Of a stretch of DNA of 62,248 bases, positions 16,668-24,892 are shown one piece after another. Each line of letters begins with the position of its first letter. Positions within the stretch are counted from its first letter, which is position 1. Where the stretch lies: the NCBI GenBank assembly GCA_049282265.1, contig JBAPTR010000156.1:1-62248 (forward strand), read 5' to 3'. This DNA is from CAYUCJ01 sp049282265. GTDB lineage: Bacteria > Desulfobacterota > DSM-4660 > Desulfatiglandales > Desulfatiglandaceae. The notes under the pieces are model-generated. The model was given only the letters and a program-made list of their open reading frames with translations, was not told where the DNA came from and did no database searches. Both the position numbers and the translations under genes were made by a program.

Positions 16668-16748
16668 ATGGACGGCTATTTGGGGTTTATGCCTCCCAAA
16701 CCCCACGCGCTTCTATGAATTTATGCTAAACCCCAAATAGCCGTCCAT
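16668..16748. repeat. 81-bp element with 22-bp perfect inverted arms
   Basis: Bases 16668-16689 and 16727-16748 are perfect reverse complements (ATGGACGGCTATTTGGGGTT plus TA). The loop is 37 bases. There is no T run, so it is not an ordinary terminator. It lies directly left of repeat copy B. It could be a small palindromic mobile element or a recombination site. Confidence 0.8.
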
Positions 16749-16753
16749 CCCCT

Positions 16754-16849
16754 CCGAAGTGTTTAGAAAGCGTCTGAAAAGGAGTGTCAGGTTCGGCTCC
16801 TCTTCGTACCTCATAGGCTGCCGCTCGCGGCATAAACCTTGCTTCTTAG
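16754..16849 (-). repeat. Dispersed intergenic repeat, copy B
   Basis: The reverse complement matches copy A (5129-5223) closely across 95 bases, including CTTTTCAGACGCTTTCTAAA plus CAC and GAACCTGACA. Its internal palindrome is GCCGC-gag-CGGC. Confidence 0.75.
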
Positions 16850-16899
16850 GAGAGCAGCATCTGGATTTGGGTGAGAAAAAAAAGTGAGAAAAAAAAGAC

Positions 16900-16928
16900 T
16901 TGACAGACCCTCTTGATTAGTAGATCGT
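16900..16928 (+). promoter_or_regulatory. Possible promoter for the ilv/leu operon
   Basis: TTGACA at 16900-16905 precedes the leader peptide by 68 bases. No good -10 is seen at the ideal distance; weak candidates lie around 16921-16928. Its position before an attenuator supports the call. Confidence 0.35.
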
Positions 16929-16972
16929 GATTAATAGTAAAGTTAGTAAAGTACAAAAAGGGCACGAAGACC

Positions 16973-17089
16973 ATGACTCATAACCTGGTGAACAACGTTA
17001 TCGGCATTATCAGCGCGGCGGGGGTACTCCTATCCTTGCTGCTTCTCGTCGTCGTGAGACTGAAACGTCCCGGCCTGATAATGACCTAG
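16973..17089 (+). CDS. Branched-chain amino acid leader peptide
   Basis: A 38-residue frame starts MTHNLVNNVIGIISAAGVLL and continues with SLLLLVVVRLKRPGLIMT. It is very rich in Leu, Val and Ile, with a block GVLLSLLLLVVV. It is followed by a rho-independent terminator before cimA. This is the classic design of an attenuation leader such as the ilvGMEDA or leu leaders of enterobacteria. Shortage of charged branched-chain tRNAs would stall the ribosome in the block and leave the distal part of the leader free. Confidence 0.85.
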   Translation: MTHNLVNNVIGIISAAGVLLSLLLLVVVRLKRPGLIMT

Positions 17090-17148
17090 TTTCCCAGTAA
17101 GTTCTTCAAAATCCGTTATCAGGCCAGACCTGGTAACGGATTTTTTTT
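17072..17148 (+). terminator. Transcription attenuator with antiterminator alternative
   Basis: The terminator stem pairs 17110-17123 with 17129-17142 (14 pairs with one G-T wobble, 5-base loop) and runs into eight T at 17141-17148. The antiterminator pairs GGCCTGATAA (17072-17081), which is the end of the leader frame, with TTATCAGGCC (17116-17125), ten perfect pairs. The two structures exclude each other because 17116-17123 is shared. A ribosome that finishes the leader covers 17072-17081 and lets the terminator form; a stalled one does not. Confidence 0.85.
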
Positions 17149-17173
17149 GGCAAAAAGTGAGGGGAGAGGCGCG

Positions 17174-18757
17174 ATGCAGGAAAAGATCATCCTTTATGAC
17201 ACCACATTGCGGGACGGAACCCAAGGAGAACATGTGAGCCTTTCAGCCGATGACAAGCTCAGGATCGTGAAAAAGCTGGACGCCTTCGGCATCCCCTATG
17301 TGGAGGGTGGCTGGCCCGGTTCCAATCCCAAGGACGCCAGGTTTTTCGAAATGGCGAAGACCTTGAACCTCGAGAACACCAGGCTCACGGCCTTCGGGAG
17401 CACCAGACGGCCGGGGACATCCCCTGAGAAGGATGAAAATATCAAGGGGCTCCTGAGGACGGATACGAAAACCGTGACTGTTTTCGGTAAGAGCTGGGAC
17501 CTGCATGCCACTGAGATCCTGCGGGTGGAGTTGACGGAAAACCTGGCCATGATCGAAGAAACAGTAGCCTATTTGAAGGAACAGGGTCGCGAAGTGATCT
17601 ATGATGCGGAACACTTTTTTGACGGGTACAAGCGAAACCCTTCCTATGCCACGGAGACGCTGGAGGCCGCTGGACGGGCCGGCGCGGATGCCATTGTCCT
17701 CTGTGATACCAACGGCGGCAGTATGCCCGGTGAGATCGGAGAAATCCTCGGGAAGGTCCTGCCGGACCTCAAACCCCGCATCGGTATCCACGCGCACAAC
17801 GACTGCGGACTAGCCCTGGCCAATACTCTGACGGCGGTACAGTCGGGCGCTACCATCGTTCAGGGAACGATCAACGGATATGGCGAAAGATGCGGGAATG
17901 TGGACCTGATTGCCGTTATCGGGAACCTGCAACTCAAGATGGGATACCCATGCATCGAGGAGAAAAAACTGGGCCAGCTGACCGAACTTTCGCGCTTTGT
18001 CAGCGAAGTGGCCAATGTCCCGCCTTTGAATCAAAGTCCCTTTGTGGGAAAGAGCGCCTTCGCCCACAAAGGGGGGGTCCACGTCAGTGCCATCATGAAG
18101 AACCCGAAGGCCTACGAGCACATGGATCCTATGGGGGTTGGAAACCGCAGGCGCGTTCTGGTGTCGGACCTCTCGGGCAAGAGCAATATCAAGTACAAGA
18201 GCAGAGAAATGGGAATCCGGCTGGGGGGTAATGGCTATGACAGTCAGAAGATTGTGGACGAGATCAAGCGGCTGGAAAACCAGGGGTACCAGTTTGACGC
18301 GGCCGAAGGATCCCTTGAACTGCTCATCAAGCGGGTTACGGGGCAGTTTGAAGATCCATTCAACCTGGAATCCTTCAGGGTGACCATCGAGAAAAACCGT
18401 TTGGGTGAAAGTAGCTCCCAGGCCACCATCAAGATATCCGTAGGTGAGGAAGAGGAGATCACGGCCGCGGAAGGAGACGGACCCGTGAATGCCCTCGACA
18501 ATGCCCTTAGAAAGGCCCTGACCAAGTTCTTTCCTGAGATCGAGGAAATGGGCCTGGTGGACTTCAAGGTACGTGTCATCGACGGGGGTGGAGGCACCGC
18601 TGCCAAGGTGAGGGTGCAGATCGAGTCAAGGGATTCCCGGGAGATCTGGTCGACAATCGGTGTTTCCGAGAACGTTATTGAAGCCAGCTGGCAGGCACTT
18701 GTGGACAGTGTGCAGTACAAACTTTCAAGGGAAATTACCTCTGACAAAAAGAGTTGA
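17174..18757 (+). CDS. cimA: (R)-citramalate synthase
   Basis: This enzyme condenses pyruvate and acetyl-CoA to citramalate, giving 2-oxobutyrate for isoleucine without threonine. From ATG 17174 (GGGGAG just upstream) it has 527 residues. The start LYDTTLRDGTQGEHVSLSAD is the DRE-TIM metallolyase signature in its CimA form (DGTQ where LeuA has DGEQ). GIHAHNDCGLALANT holds the metal-binding His residues, and GTINGYGERCGN follows. The C-terminal part is the allosteric LeuA dimer domain. An upstream TTG at 17147 overlaps the attenuator T run and is a less likely start. It is first in the operon after the attenuator. Confidence 0.9.
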   Translation: MQEKIILYDTTLRDGTQGEHVSLSADDKLRIVKKLDAFGIPYVEGGWPGSNPKDARFFEMAKTLNLENTRLTAFGSTRRPGTSPEKDENIKGLLRTDTKTVTVFGKSWDLHATEILRVELTENLAMIEETVAYLKEQGREVIYDAEHFFDGYKRNPSYATETLEAAGRAGADAIVLCDTNGGSMPGEIGEILGKVLPDLKPRIGIHAHNDCGLALANTLTAVQSGATIVQGTINGYGERCGNVDLIAVIGNLQLKMGYPCIEEKKLGQLTELSRFVSEVANVPPLNQSPFVGKSAFAHKGGVHVSAIMKNPKAYEHMDPMGVGNRRRVLVSDLSGKSNIKYKSREMGIRLGGNGYDSQKIVDEIKRLENQGYQFDAAEGSLELLIKRVTGQFEDPFNLESFRVTIEKNRLGESSSQATIKISVGEEEEITAAEGDGPVNALDNALRKALTKFFPEIEEMGLVDFKVRVIDGGGGTAAKVRVQIESRDSREIWSTIGVSENVIEASWQALVDSVQYKLSREITSDKKS

Positions 18758-19043
18758 CAGGTTCAGGGGCTCAGAGTTCGGGGTTTAGGGCTAAGGAAAT
18801 TTGAGTTCATCAAGGCTAATGAAAAATTCGGGTGAAAGAAAACCATGAAACAGTCAAAGAAGAATGAGGGGTTTTATGCCGCAGATTTCCAGAGAATGGT
18901 AAGTCTGCGGCGAACGCTTATGGGATAGCTGCTGATTCCTCGAGGCATAGCGGTTTGTTGATCGGCGAGCTGATGGCGAAACAGGTTTACCGATCGACGA
19001 TTCAATCATTTGACCACTTGACGAGACTACAGGAGATAATCCC
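18758..19043 (+). other. cimA-leuA spacer with a hairpin
   Basis: This 286-base spacer is long for an operon. GCCGCAGA (18878-18885) pairs with TCTGCGGC (18904-18911) and a few flanking pairs extend the stem. There is no T run. A 27-codon frame (MKQSKKNEGFYAADFQRMVS ...) spans it but is not enriched in branched-chain residues, so I do not call a second leader. The hairpin may process or tune the message. Confidence 0.35.
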
Positions 19044-20588
19044 ATGAGTGAGAGAGTTATCATATTTGATACAACCCTTCGAGACGGCGAACAGTCACCG
19101 GGTGCAAGCATGAATGTGGCAGAGAAAATGCGTCTTGCCGGCCAGTTGGAAAAACTGGGGGTGGATGCCATTGAGGCGGGTTTCCCGGCCGCTTCCACAG
19201 GCGATTTCGAGGCGGTGAAGAAGATTGCTGAAAAGGTTCGCGGTCCACAGGTCACGGCCCTCGCCCGCACTACAACGGCGGATATAGACCGGGCCTGGGA
19301 GGCCATCAGAGAGGCCACGCATCCCAGGATTCACACCTTTATAGCCACCTCGGACATACACCTTGAATACAAACTCAAAATGACGCGTGAGCAGGTAATC
19401 GACAGGGCTGTGAGTGCCGTGCGTCGCGCGAGGAGCTATACGGAGAATGTGGAATTTTCAGCAGAAGACGGTTCGAGGAGCGATCCGGATTTTCTTTGTC
19501 GCGTCTTTGAGGCCGTCATCGAGGCAGGGGCATCCATTGTCAACCTGCCGGATACGGTGGGGTATGCCCTGCCGGATGAGTTTTTCAGCCTCATCAGCCA
19601 TGTCCGCAACAACACACGGAATATTGAAAAGGCCATCCTGAGCATCCATTGCCACAATGATTTGGGCCTTGCCACGGCAAACACCCTGGCGGGTTTGAGG
19701 GCCGGTGCGCGCCAGGCGGAAGTGACCGTGAACGGCATCGGTGAGAGGGCTGGCAATACGTCTCTCGAGGAAGTGGTCATGAGCCTTTATACCCGCAAAG
19801 ACCAGCTGAACCTGGAGACCGGTATTAACACCAGGGAAATCCAGCCCACGAGCCGGCTGGTGAGCATGGTGACGGGTATCGTGGTGCAGCCGAACAAGGC
19901 CGTAGTGGGGGCCAACGCCTTCGCACACGAGGCCGGTATACACCAGGATGGTGTATTAAAAAACAGAATGACCTATGAAATCATGGACCCCGAGACCATC
20001 GGTCTTTCCAGAAACCGGCTTGTCCTTGGCAAGCACTCGGGAAAACACGCCATCCGCAAGAAACTTGAAGACCTGGGTTATGATTTGTCCCAGGAAGAGC
20101 TGGCCAAATTCTTCCAGAAATTCAAAGGACTGGCGGACAAGCGCAAGGAGATCCTGGATGAGGATATTGACGCCCTCGTGGCGGAAGAGATCCTGAGAGT
20201 TCCGGATATCTACGAACTGCTTTACCTGAACGTGGTCAGCGGCACGGTTGCCGTACCCACGGCCACGGTGAAACTGAAAGTAAATGGACAGGAGGCCCAG
20301 GGGGCCGGGTTCGGCATAGGTCCCATTGACGCCGCCTTCAATACCATCGCAAAAATGGCCGGGAGCAGATCGAAACTGATGCGTTTTTCGGTCAACGCCA
20401 TTACCGGCGGCATGGATGCCCAGGGGGAAGTAACGGTTCGGCTGCAGGAAAACGGTCTTCTGGCCCTCGGCAAGGGGACGGACCCTGATATCATCACGGC
20501 CAGTGCAAAGGCCTATATCAACGGTTTGAACCGTCTTGAATATATGAAGAAAAATCCAGCGCTCTCTCCAAATGAGAATGCGTTTTGA
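19044..20588 (+). CDS. leuA: 2-isopropylmalate synthase
   Basis: This is the first committed enzyme of leucine synthesis, joining 2-oxoisovalerate and acetyl-CoA. The 514-residue protein starts with FDTTLRDGEQSPGASMN (LeuA signature) and has SIHCHNDLGLATANTLAGLR with the metal His pair, then VTVNGIGERAGNTSLEE. It has a full C-terminal regulatory domain, so leucine feedback is expected. AGGAG stands before the ATG. leuC follows after 139 bases. Confidence 0.93.
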   Translation: MSERVIIFDTTLRDGEQSPGASMNVAEKMRLAGQLEKLGVDAIEAGFPAASTGDFEAVKKIAEKVRGPQVTALARTTTADIDRAWEAIREATHPRIHTFIATSDIHLEYKLKMTREQVIDRAVSAVRRARSYTENVEFSAEDGSRSDPDFLCRVFEAVIEAGASIVNLPDTVGYALPDEFFSLISHVRNNTRNIEKAILSIHCHNDLGLATANTLAGLRAGARQAEVTVNGIGERAGNTSLEEVVMSLYTRKDQLNLETGINTREIQPTSRLVSMVTGIVVQPNKAVVGANAFAHEAGIHQDGVLKNRMTYEIMDPETIGLSRNRLVLGKHSGKHAIRKKLEDLGYDLSQEELAKFFQKFKGLADKRKEILDEDIDALVAEEILRVPDIYELLYLNVVSGTVAVPTATVKLKVNGQEAQGAGFGIGPIDAAFNTIAKMAGSRSKLMRFSVNAITGGMDAQGEVTVRLQENGLLALGKGTDPDIITASAKAYINGLNRLEYMKKNPALSPNENAF

Positions 20589-20727
20589 GGCGTAAGGCAA
20601 AGGAGTTAATCGTCAACGTTTAGCGCCATTAGCCGTTGGCCTCGGAACTGCTCTCTTTCCCTAAAATTGAGCTGATGCGTTTATCCCATGACAGTGTAAG
20701 ACAGACAATAATGGAGGTTTGTAAACC

Positions 20728-21987
20728 ATGCCCATGACCATAACGGAGAAAATCCTGGCGGAACACGCCGACGTGGATTCCGTCAATCCGGGAGATCTGA
20801 TCCAGGTGGATGTGGATCTGGCCCTGGCCAACGATATAACGGCCCCCATGGCTATCGAGGTGTTTGAAGACCTGGGGACTGAGGATGTGTTTGACCGTGA
20901 GAAGATTGCCATGATCCAGGACCACTTCGTCCCCAATAAGGATATCCAGTCGGCGGAACAGGTCAAGATAATGAGGACCTTTGTCCTGGAACACGGGATC
21001 AGGCATTTTTTCGAGCTTGGTGAGACAGGGATTGAACACGTGATCCTGCCTGAAAGAGGGCTTATTTCACCGGGCGATCTGGTGATCGGTGCGGACAGCC
21101 ATACCTGTACCTATGGTGCTATGGGGGCCTTTTCAACAGGCGTTGGGAGTACAGACCTCGGGGTTATCATGGCTACCGGAAAGACCTGGCTGAAGGTACC
21201 CGGTTCCATAAGAGTTGTCTTTGAAGGCAAACTTCCCCGATGGGTGGGGGGAAAGGATCTCATCCTCCATACGCTGGGCATCCTGGGGGTTTCGGGAGCG
21301 GTGTACCAGTCGCTGGAATTTGCCGGTGAGGGCATTGCCCAACTGTCCATGGCCCATCGCTTCACCATGGCCAACATGGCGGTAGAAGCGGGCGCCAAGA
21401 ACGGCATTTTCGAACCGGATGATATTACCCGCCGCTACGTGGAGGGTCGATGCGAGAGGCCGGGATCTTTTTATCGAAGTGATCCGGATGCGTCTTACGA
21501 GCGCGTTATCCCGATCCAACTGGATAGCCTCGAGCCGCAGGTGGCATTTCCCCATTCCCCGGACAATGTGAGGCCTCTTTCCGCTGTGAAACCCATCAGA
21601 CTGGACCAGGTCTTTCTGGGATCCTGCACCAACGGCCGCCTGGACGATCTTCGAGAGGCGGCGAGCGTCATCAAGGGGCAAAAGGTGGCAAAGGGGACAA
21701 GGTTCATCGTCATTCCGGGATCACCCGCCATTTACCGTAAGGCCATGAAGGAAGGTATCCTGGAGACGTTCATGGAAGCAGGCGCCGTTATCGGCCCTCC
21801 CTGCTGCGGGCCTTGCCTGGGAGGACACATGGGTATTTTGGCATCCGGGGAAAAGGCCCTTTCCACGAGCAACAGGAATTTCAAGGGCAGAATGGGACAT
21901 TCTGAGAGTGAGGTGTACCTGGCGAATCCTTCTGTTGCGGCCGCTTCGGCAGTTCTCGGCAGGATTGGGTCGCCCGCGGAAATATAG
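20728..21987 (+). CDS. leuC: 3-isopropylmalate dehydratase large subunit
   Basis: The 419-residue aconitase-family subunit is of the shorter type common in archaea and delta-proteobacteria. VIGADSHTCTYGAMGAFSTG, FLGSCTNGRLDD and GPPCCGPCLGGHMG carry the three Cys ligands of the [4Fe-4S] cluster. With LeuD it isomerises 2- to 3-isopropylmalate, and in citramalate users may also isomerise citramalate. TGGAGG precedes the ATG. leuD begins 26 bases after the stop. Confidence 0.93.
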   Translation: MPMTITEKILAEHADVDSVNPGDLIQVDVDLALANDITAPMAIEVFEDLGTEDVFDREKIAMIQDHFVPNKDIQSAEQVKIMRTFVLEHGIRHFFELGETGIEHVILPERGLISPGDLVIGADSHTCTYGAMGAFSTGVGSTDLGVIMATGKTWLKVPGSIRVVFEGKLPRWVGGKDLILHTLGILGVSGAVYQSLEFAGEGIAQLSMAHRFTMANMAVEAGAKNGIFEPDDITRRYVEGRCERPGSFYRSDPDASYERVIPIQLDSLEPQVAFPHSPDNVRPLSAVKPIRLDQVFLGSCTNGRLDDLREAASVIKGQKVAKGTRFIVIPGSPAIYRKAMKEGILETFMEAGAVIGPPCCGPCLGGHMGILASGEKALSTSNRNFKGRMGHSESEVYLANPSVAAASAVLGRIGSPAEI

Positions 21988-22013
21988 CGTTACCCCCATA
22001 GGAGGAGAAGAAA

Positions 22014-22520
22014 ATGATAGTGGAAGGAAGAGCCTGGAAATTTGGGGATCATGTGGATACCGACTTGATTATCCCCGCAAGATATCTGAACGTGTCTGAC
22101 AAGAAAACACTGGCCGGACACTGTTTTGAGGATCTGAGGCCGGATTTCGCTCTAGGGGTCAGGCAGGGGGACATCCTGGTCGCCGGTGTAAATTTCGGCT
22201 GTGGGTCTTCGAGAGAACATGCGCCCTGGGCCATTAAGGCGGCGGGGGTAGGTGCCGTTGTGGCGAAAAGCTTTGCAAGGATTTTTTACAGAAGCGCCTT
22301 CAACATAGGGCTTCCCATACTTGAATCTGAGGAGGCGTCTCAGCAGATTGTTGAAGGGGATGCGTTGCAGCTGGATTTTGAAACGGGAGAAATCATGGAA
22401 CGTCATGGGGAAAAGCGTTTCCTGGCAAGACCGGTGCCCCAGTTCATGCGTTCCATCATAGAAGCGGGCGGCCTGGTGGCATATGTAAAAAAGGCGCAGG
22501 GCCAAGGGCTTAAGGCGTAA
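22014..22520 (+). CDS. leuD: 3-isopropylmalate dehydratase small subunit
   Basis: The 168-residue swivel-domain partner of LeuC starts with GRAWKFGDHVDTDLIIPARY and has GVNFGCGSSREHAPWAIKAA and SFARIFYRSAFNIGLP. These are the substrate-recognition and active-site Ser/Arg segments of the LeuD/aconitase swivel. AGGAGGAG lies before the ATG. leuB, the next enzyme of the pathway, is not in this window. Confidence 0.93.
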   Translation: MIVEGRAWKFGDHVDTDLIIPARYLNVSDKKTLAGHCFEDLRPDFALGVRQGDILVAGVNFGCGSSREHAPWAIKAAGVGAVVAKSFARIFYRSAFNIGLPILESEEASQQIVEGDALQLDFETGEIMERHGEKRFLARPVPQFMRSIIEAGGLVAYVKKAQGQGLKA

Positions 22521-22575
22521 GGCTAAAACGCAGAATAATTGTGCCGGAAAGTGAATGACTGAACAGGAGATAAAG

Positions 22576-24264
22576 ATGAGAGAACTAACAGGATCTGAGA
22601 TCCTTCTTGAGACCTTGAAGCAGGAGGGTGTAGACACGATTTTCGGATATCCCGGGGCCGCTGTGATCGATATCTACGACCGGCTCGTAAAAACGGATAT
22701 CAAACACATTCTGACCCGGCACGAGCAGGGGGCTGTGCATGCGGCCGACGGATATGCACGGGCCTCGGGAAAGGTGGGCGTTTGCCTGGTGACGTCCGGC
22801 CCGGGCGCCACCAATACGGTGACTGGAATTGCAACGGCCTATGCAGACTCCATCCCCATCGTCGTGTTCACCGGGCAGGTTCCCAGAACGCTCATCGGGA
22901 ACGATGCCTTCCAGGAAGTGGACATCGTGGGAATTACTCGGCCCTGCACCAAGCACAACTATCTGGTGATGGACATCGCGGATTTGACCCGGGTTATCAA
23001 AGAGGCCTTCCACCTGGCGAAGTCCGGAAGACCGGGACCGGTACTTGTTGATCTTCCAAAAGATATCATGAGCATGAAGGGCAGATATGACCCGGGAAAA
23101 GATATCAAGTTGCGCTCTTATCAGCCAACCTATAATCCCCATCTTAAACAACTGGCCAAGGTAGTCACTCTCATCAAGGGGGCCAAAAGGCCCATGATCA
23201 TGGCAGGGGGCGGGGTGATCCTTTCAAAGGCCTCCGGGGAACTGAGAAAATTTGCCAAAAAGATCGTTGCTCCCGTCACCGCAACGCTCATGGGTCTCGG
23301 ATGCTTTCCCCCGGAGGATCATTTGTGGCTGGGCATGATAGGCATGCACGGCACGTATCGGGCCAACATGTCCACCGGCGCATGTGATCTTCTCATCGCC
23401 ATCGGCGTCCGTTTTGACGACAGGGTGACGGGAAAGACCGATGCCTTTGCCTCCCAGGCAAAGATAGTCCACATCGATATCGATCCCACATCCATAAGAA
23501 AAAATGTTCCGGTCACCATCCCCGTGGTCGGGGACTGCGGATTGACTCTCGGGATTCTCAATGAGCTCCTGGAAAAGGAAGACCTGAATGGTATCCGGAA
23601 GCTGAGAGAGCCGTGGCTGGACAAGATCGAGGGGTGGAAGAACACCAAACCCCTGGCCTATGAGCAGGGGGAAAAGATAAAGCCGCAACACGTCATTGAA
23701 ACCCTCTACAGGCTGACCGGGGGACGGGCGATCGTGGCGACGGAGGTGGGCCAGAATCAGATGTGGGCGGCCCAGTATTACCATGTGGACAGACCTAACG
23801 CCTTTATTACCTCGGGAGGGCTCGGATGCATGGGTTTCGGCCTCCCCGCGGCCATTGGGGCCCAGATTGCCAGACCCGACAGCCTGGTCGTGGATATCGC
23901 CGGAGACGGGAGCATACAGATGAATATCCAGGAGATGGCCACCGCGGTACAGTACAAACTCCCTGTCAAAGTGGTGATCCTGAACAACCGGTATCTGGGC
24001 ATGGTGAGGCAGTGGCAGGAGTTGTTTTATGACCGGTGTTATGCCTGTACCCATATGGACTATGCCCCGGATTTCGTGAAGCTGGCTGAGGCATATGGAG
24101 CAGTGGGGCTGCGGGCCACGAAACCGGATGAAGTCGAACGGGTACTTGAAAAGGGACTTGCCCTGGATGGCCCGGTGTTGATGGACTTTCATGTGGAGCC
24201 TGAGGAAAACGTTTACCCCATGGTGCCGGCCGGGGCCCCCATCACAGAGATGTTGCTTGTGTAA
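22576..24264 (+). CDS. ilvB: Acetolactate synthase large subunit
   Basis: This thiamine-diphosphate enzyme makes 2-acetolactate or 2-aceto-2-hydroxybutyrate. From ATG 22576 (AGGAG 12 bases upstream) it has 562 residues; ATG 22555 would add seven. TRHEQGAVHAADGYARASGK holds the catalytic Glu. GDGSIQMNIQEMATAVQYKL ending in NN is the TPP/Mg motif, followed by RYLGMVRQWQ. The regulatory subunit ilvN follows after about 40 bases. Confidence 0.95.
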   Translation: MRELTGSEILLETLKQEGVDTIFGYPGAAVIDIYDRLVKTDIKHILTRHEQGAVHAADGYARASGKVGVCLVTSGPGATNTVTGIATAYADSIPIVVFTGQVPRTLIGNDAFQEVDIVGITRPCTKHNYLVMDIADLTRVIKEAFHLAKSGRPGPVLVDLPKDIMSMKGRYDPGKDIKLRSYQPTYNPHLKQLAKVVTLIKGAKRPMIMAGGGVILSKASGELRKFAKKIVAPVTATLMGLGCFPPEDHLWLGMIGMHGTYRANMSTGACDLLIAIGVRFDDRVTGKTDAFASQAKIVHIDIDPTSIRKNVPVTIPVVGDCGLTLGILNELLEKEDLNGIRKLREPWLDKIEGWKNTKPLAYEQGEKIKPQHVIETLYRLTGGRAIVATEVGQNQMWAAQYYHVDRPNAFITSGGLGCMGFGLPAAIGAQIARPDSLVVDIAGDGSIQMNIQEMATAVQYKLPVKVVILNNRYLGMVRQWQELFYDRCYACTHMDYAPDFVKLAEAYGAVGLRATKPDEVERVLEKGLALDGPVLMDFHVEPEENVYPMVPAGAPITEMLLV

Positions 24265-24306
24265 AGTCCAGATTTTACAATCCCATTAAGGAAATAGGTA
24301 AAAGAG

Positions 24307-24816
24307 ATGATTGAAACAAAAAGCGAAAGGCATATACTGTCCATTCTTGTCGAAAACCAGCCCGGGGTCCTGGCGAGGGTGGCCGGGCTCTTCAGCGGAA
24401 GGGGTTTCAACATTGAGAGCCTCTGCGTGGCCGAGACCACCGATCCCCTGGTTTCCAGGATGACCCTGATGACAGATGGAGACATGGGCGTGTTGGAACA
24501 GATAAAGAAACAGCTCAACAAGCTGGTGAATGTCCTGAAGGTCATTGATTTTGCCGGGGCGGGTTTTGTGCAAAGGGAAATGGCCCTCATCAAGGTGCGG
24601 GCGCGACCGGAAAACCGCGCCGAGATTCTGCGTATGGTGGACATTTTCAGGTGCCGGATCGTGGACGTTGGCACAGAGTGTTACACCGTGGAAATGACCG
24701 GTGATGAAGGAAAGATCAGTGCTTTCCTGAGCCTGCTCAAGCCCATGGGTATTAAGGAAATTGCAAGGACCGGGGCATTGGCCCTGGCCCGAGAAAAAAA
24801 TGGTGGGCAAATGTGA
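24307..24816 (+). CDS. ilvN: Acetolactate synthase small (regulatory) subunit
   Basis: The 169-residue protein has an N-terminal ACT domain (HILSILVENQPGVLARVAGL, FSGRGFNIESLCVAETTD) and the ALS_ss C-terminal domain (EMTGDEGKISAFLSLLKPMG). It activates IlvB and confers valine feedback. It is the long single-subunit type usual outside enterobacteria. Confidence 0.93.
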   Translation: MIETKSERHILSILVENQPGVLARVAGLFSGRGFNIESLCVAETTDPLVSRMTLMTDGDMGVLEQIKKQLNKLVNVLKVIDFAGAGFVQREMALIKVRARPENRAEILRMVDIFRCRIVDVGTECYTVEMTGDEGKISAFLSLLKPMGIKEIARTGALALAREKNGGQM

Positions 24817-24892
24817 TTTGTGTGGCCGGTTCAACCGTAAACTGTAAACATTGAAGCAGAAACCTCAAAAACCCGAGAAAAAAGGAGATATT

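Larger units (their letters stand above)
16533..16899. other. Intergenic region rich in repeats
   Basis: Between the hdr and ilv operons there is no gene. It holds a 15-base match (CTTCCAACGAAGTCG near 16569) to the repeat at 28.05 kb, a long perfect hairpin (16668-16748) and dispersed repeat copy B (16754-16849). Confidence 0.6.

Noticed and set aside
18758..19043. Second attenuation leader in front of leuA
   Set aside because: A small frame and hairpin exist, but the peptide is not rich in Leu, Val or Ile and no T run follows the stem.
23224..24192. 322-codon minus-strand frame opposite ilvB
   Set aside because: The plus strand is an unambiguous acetolactate synthase; the antisense translation has no known motifs.
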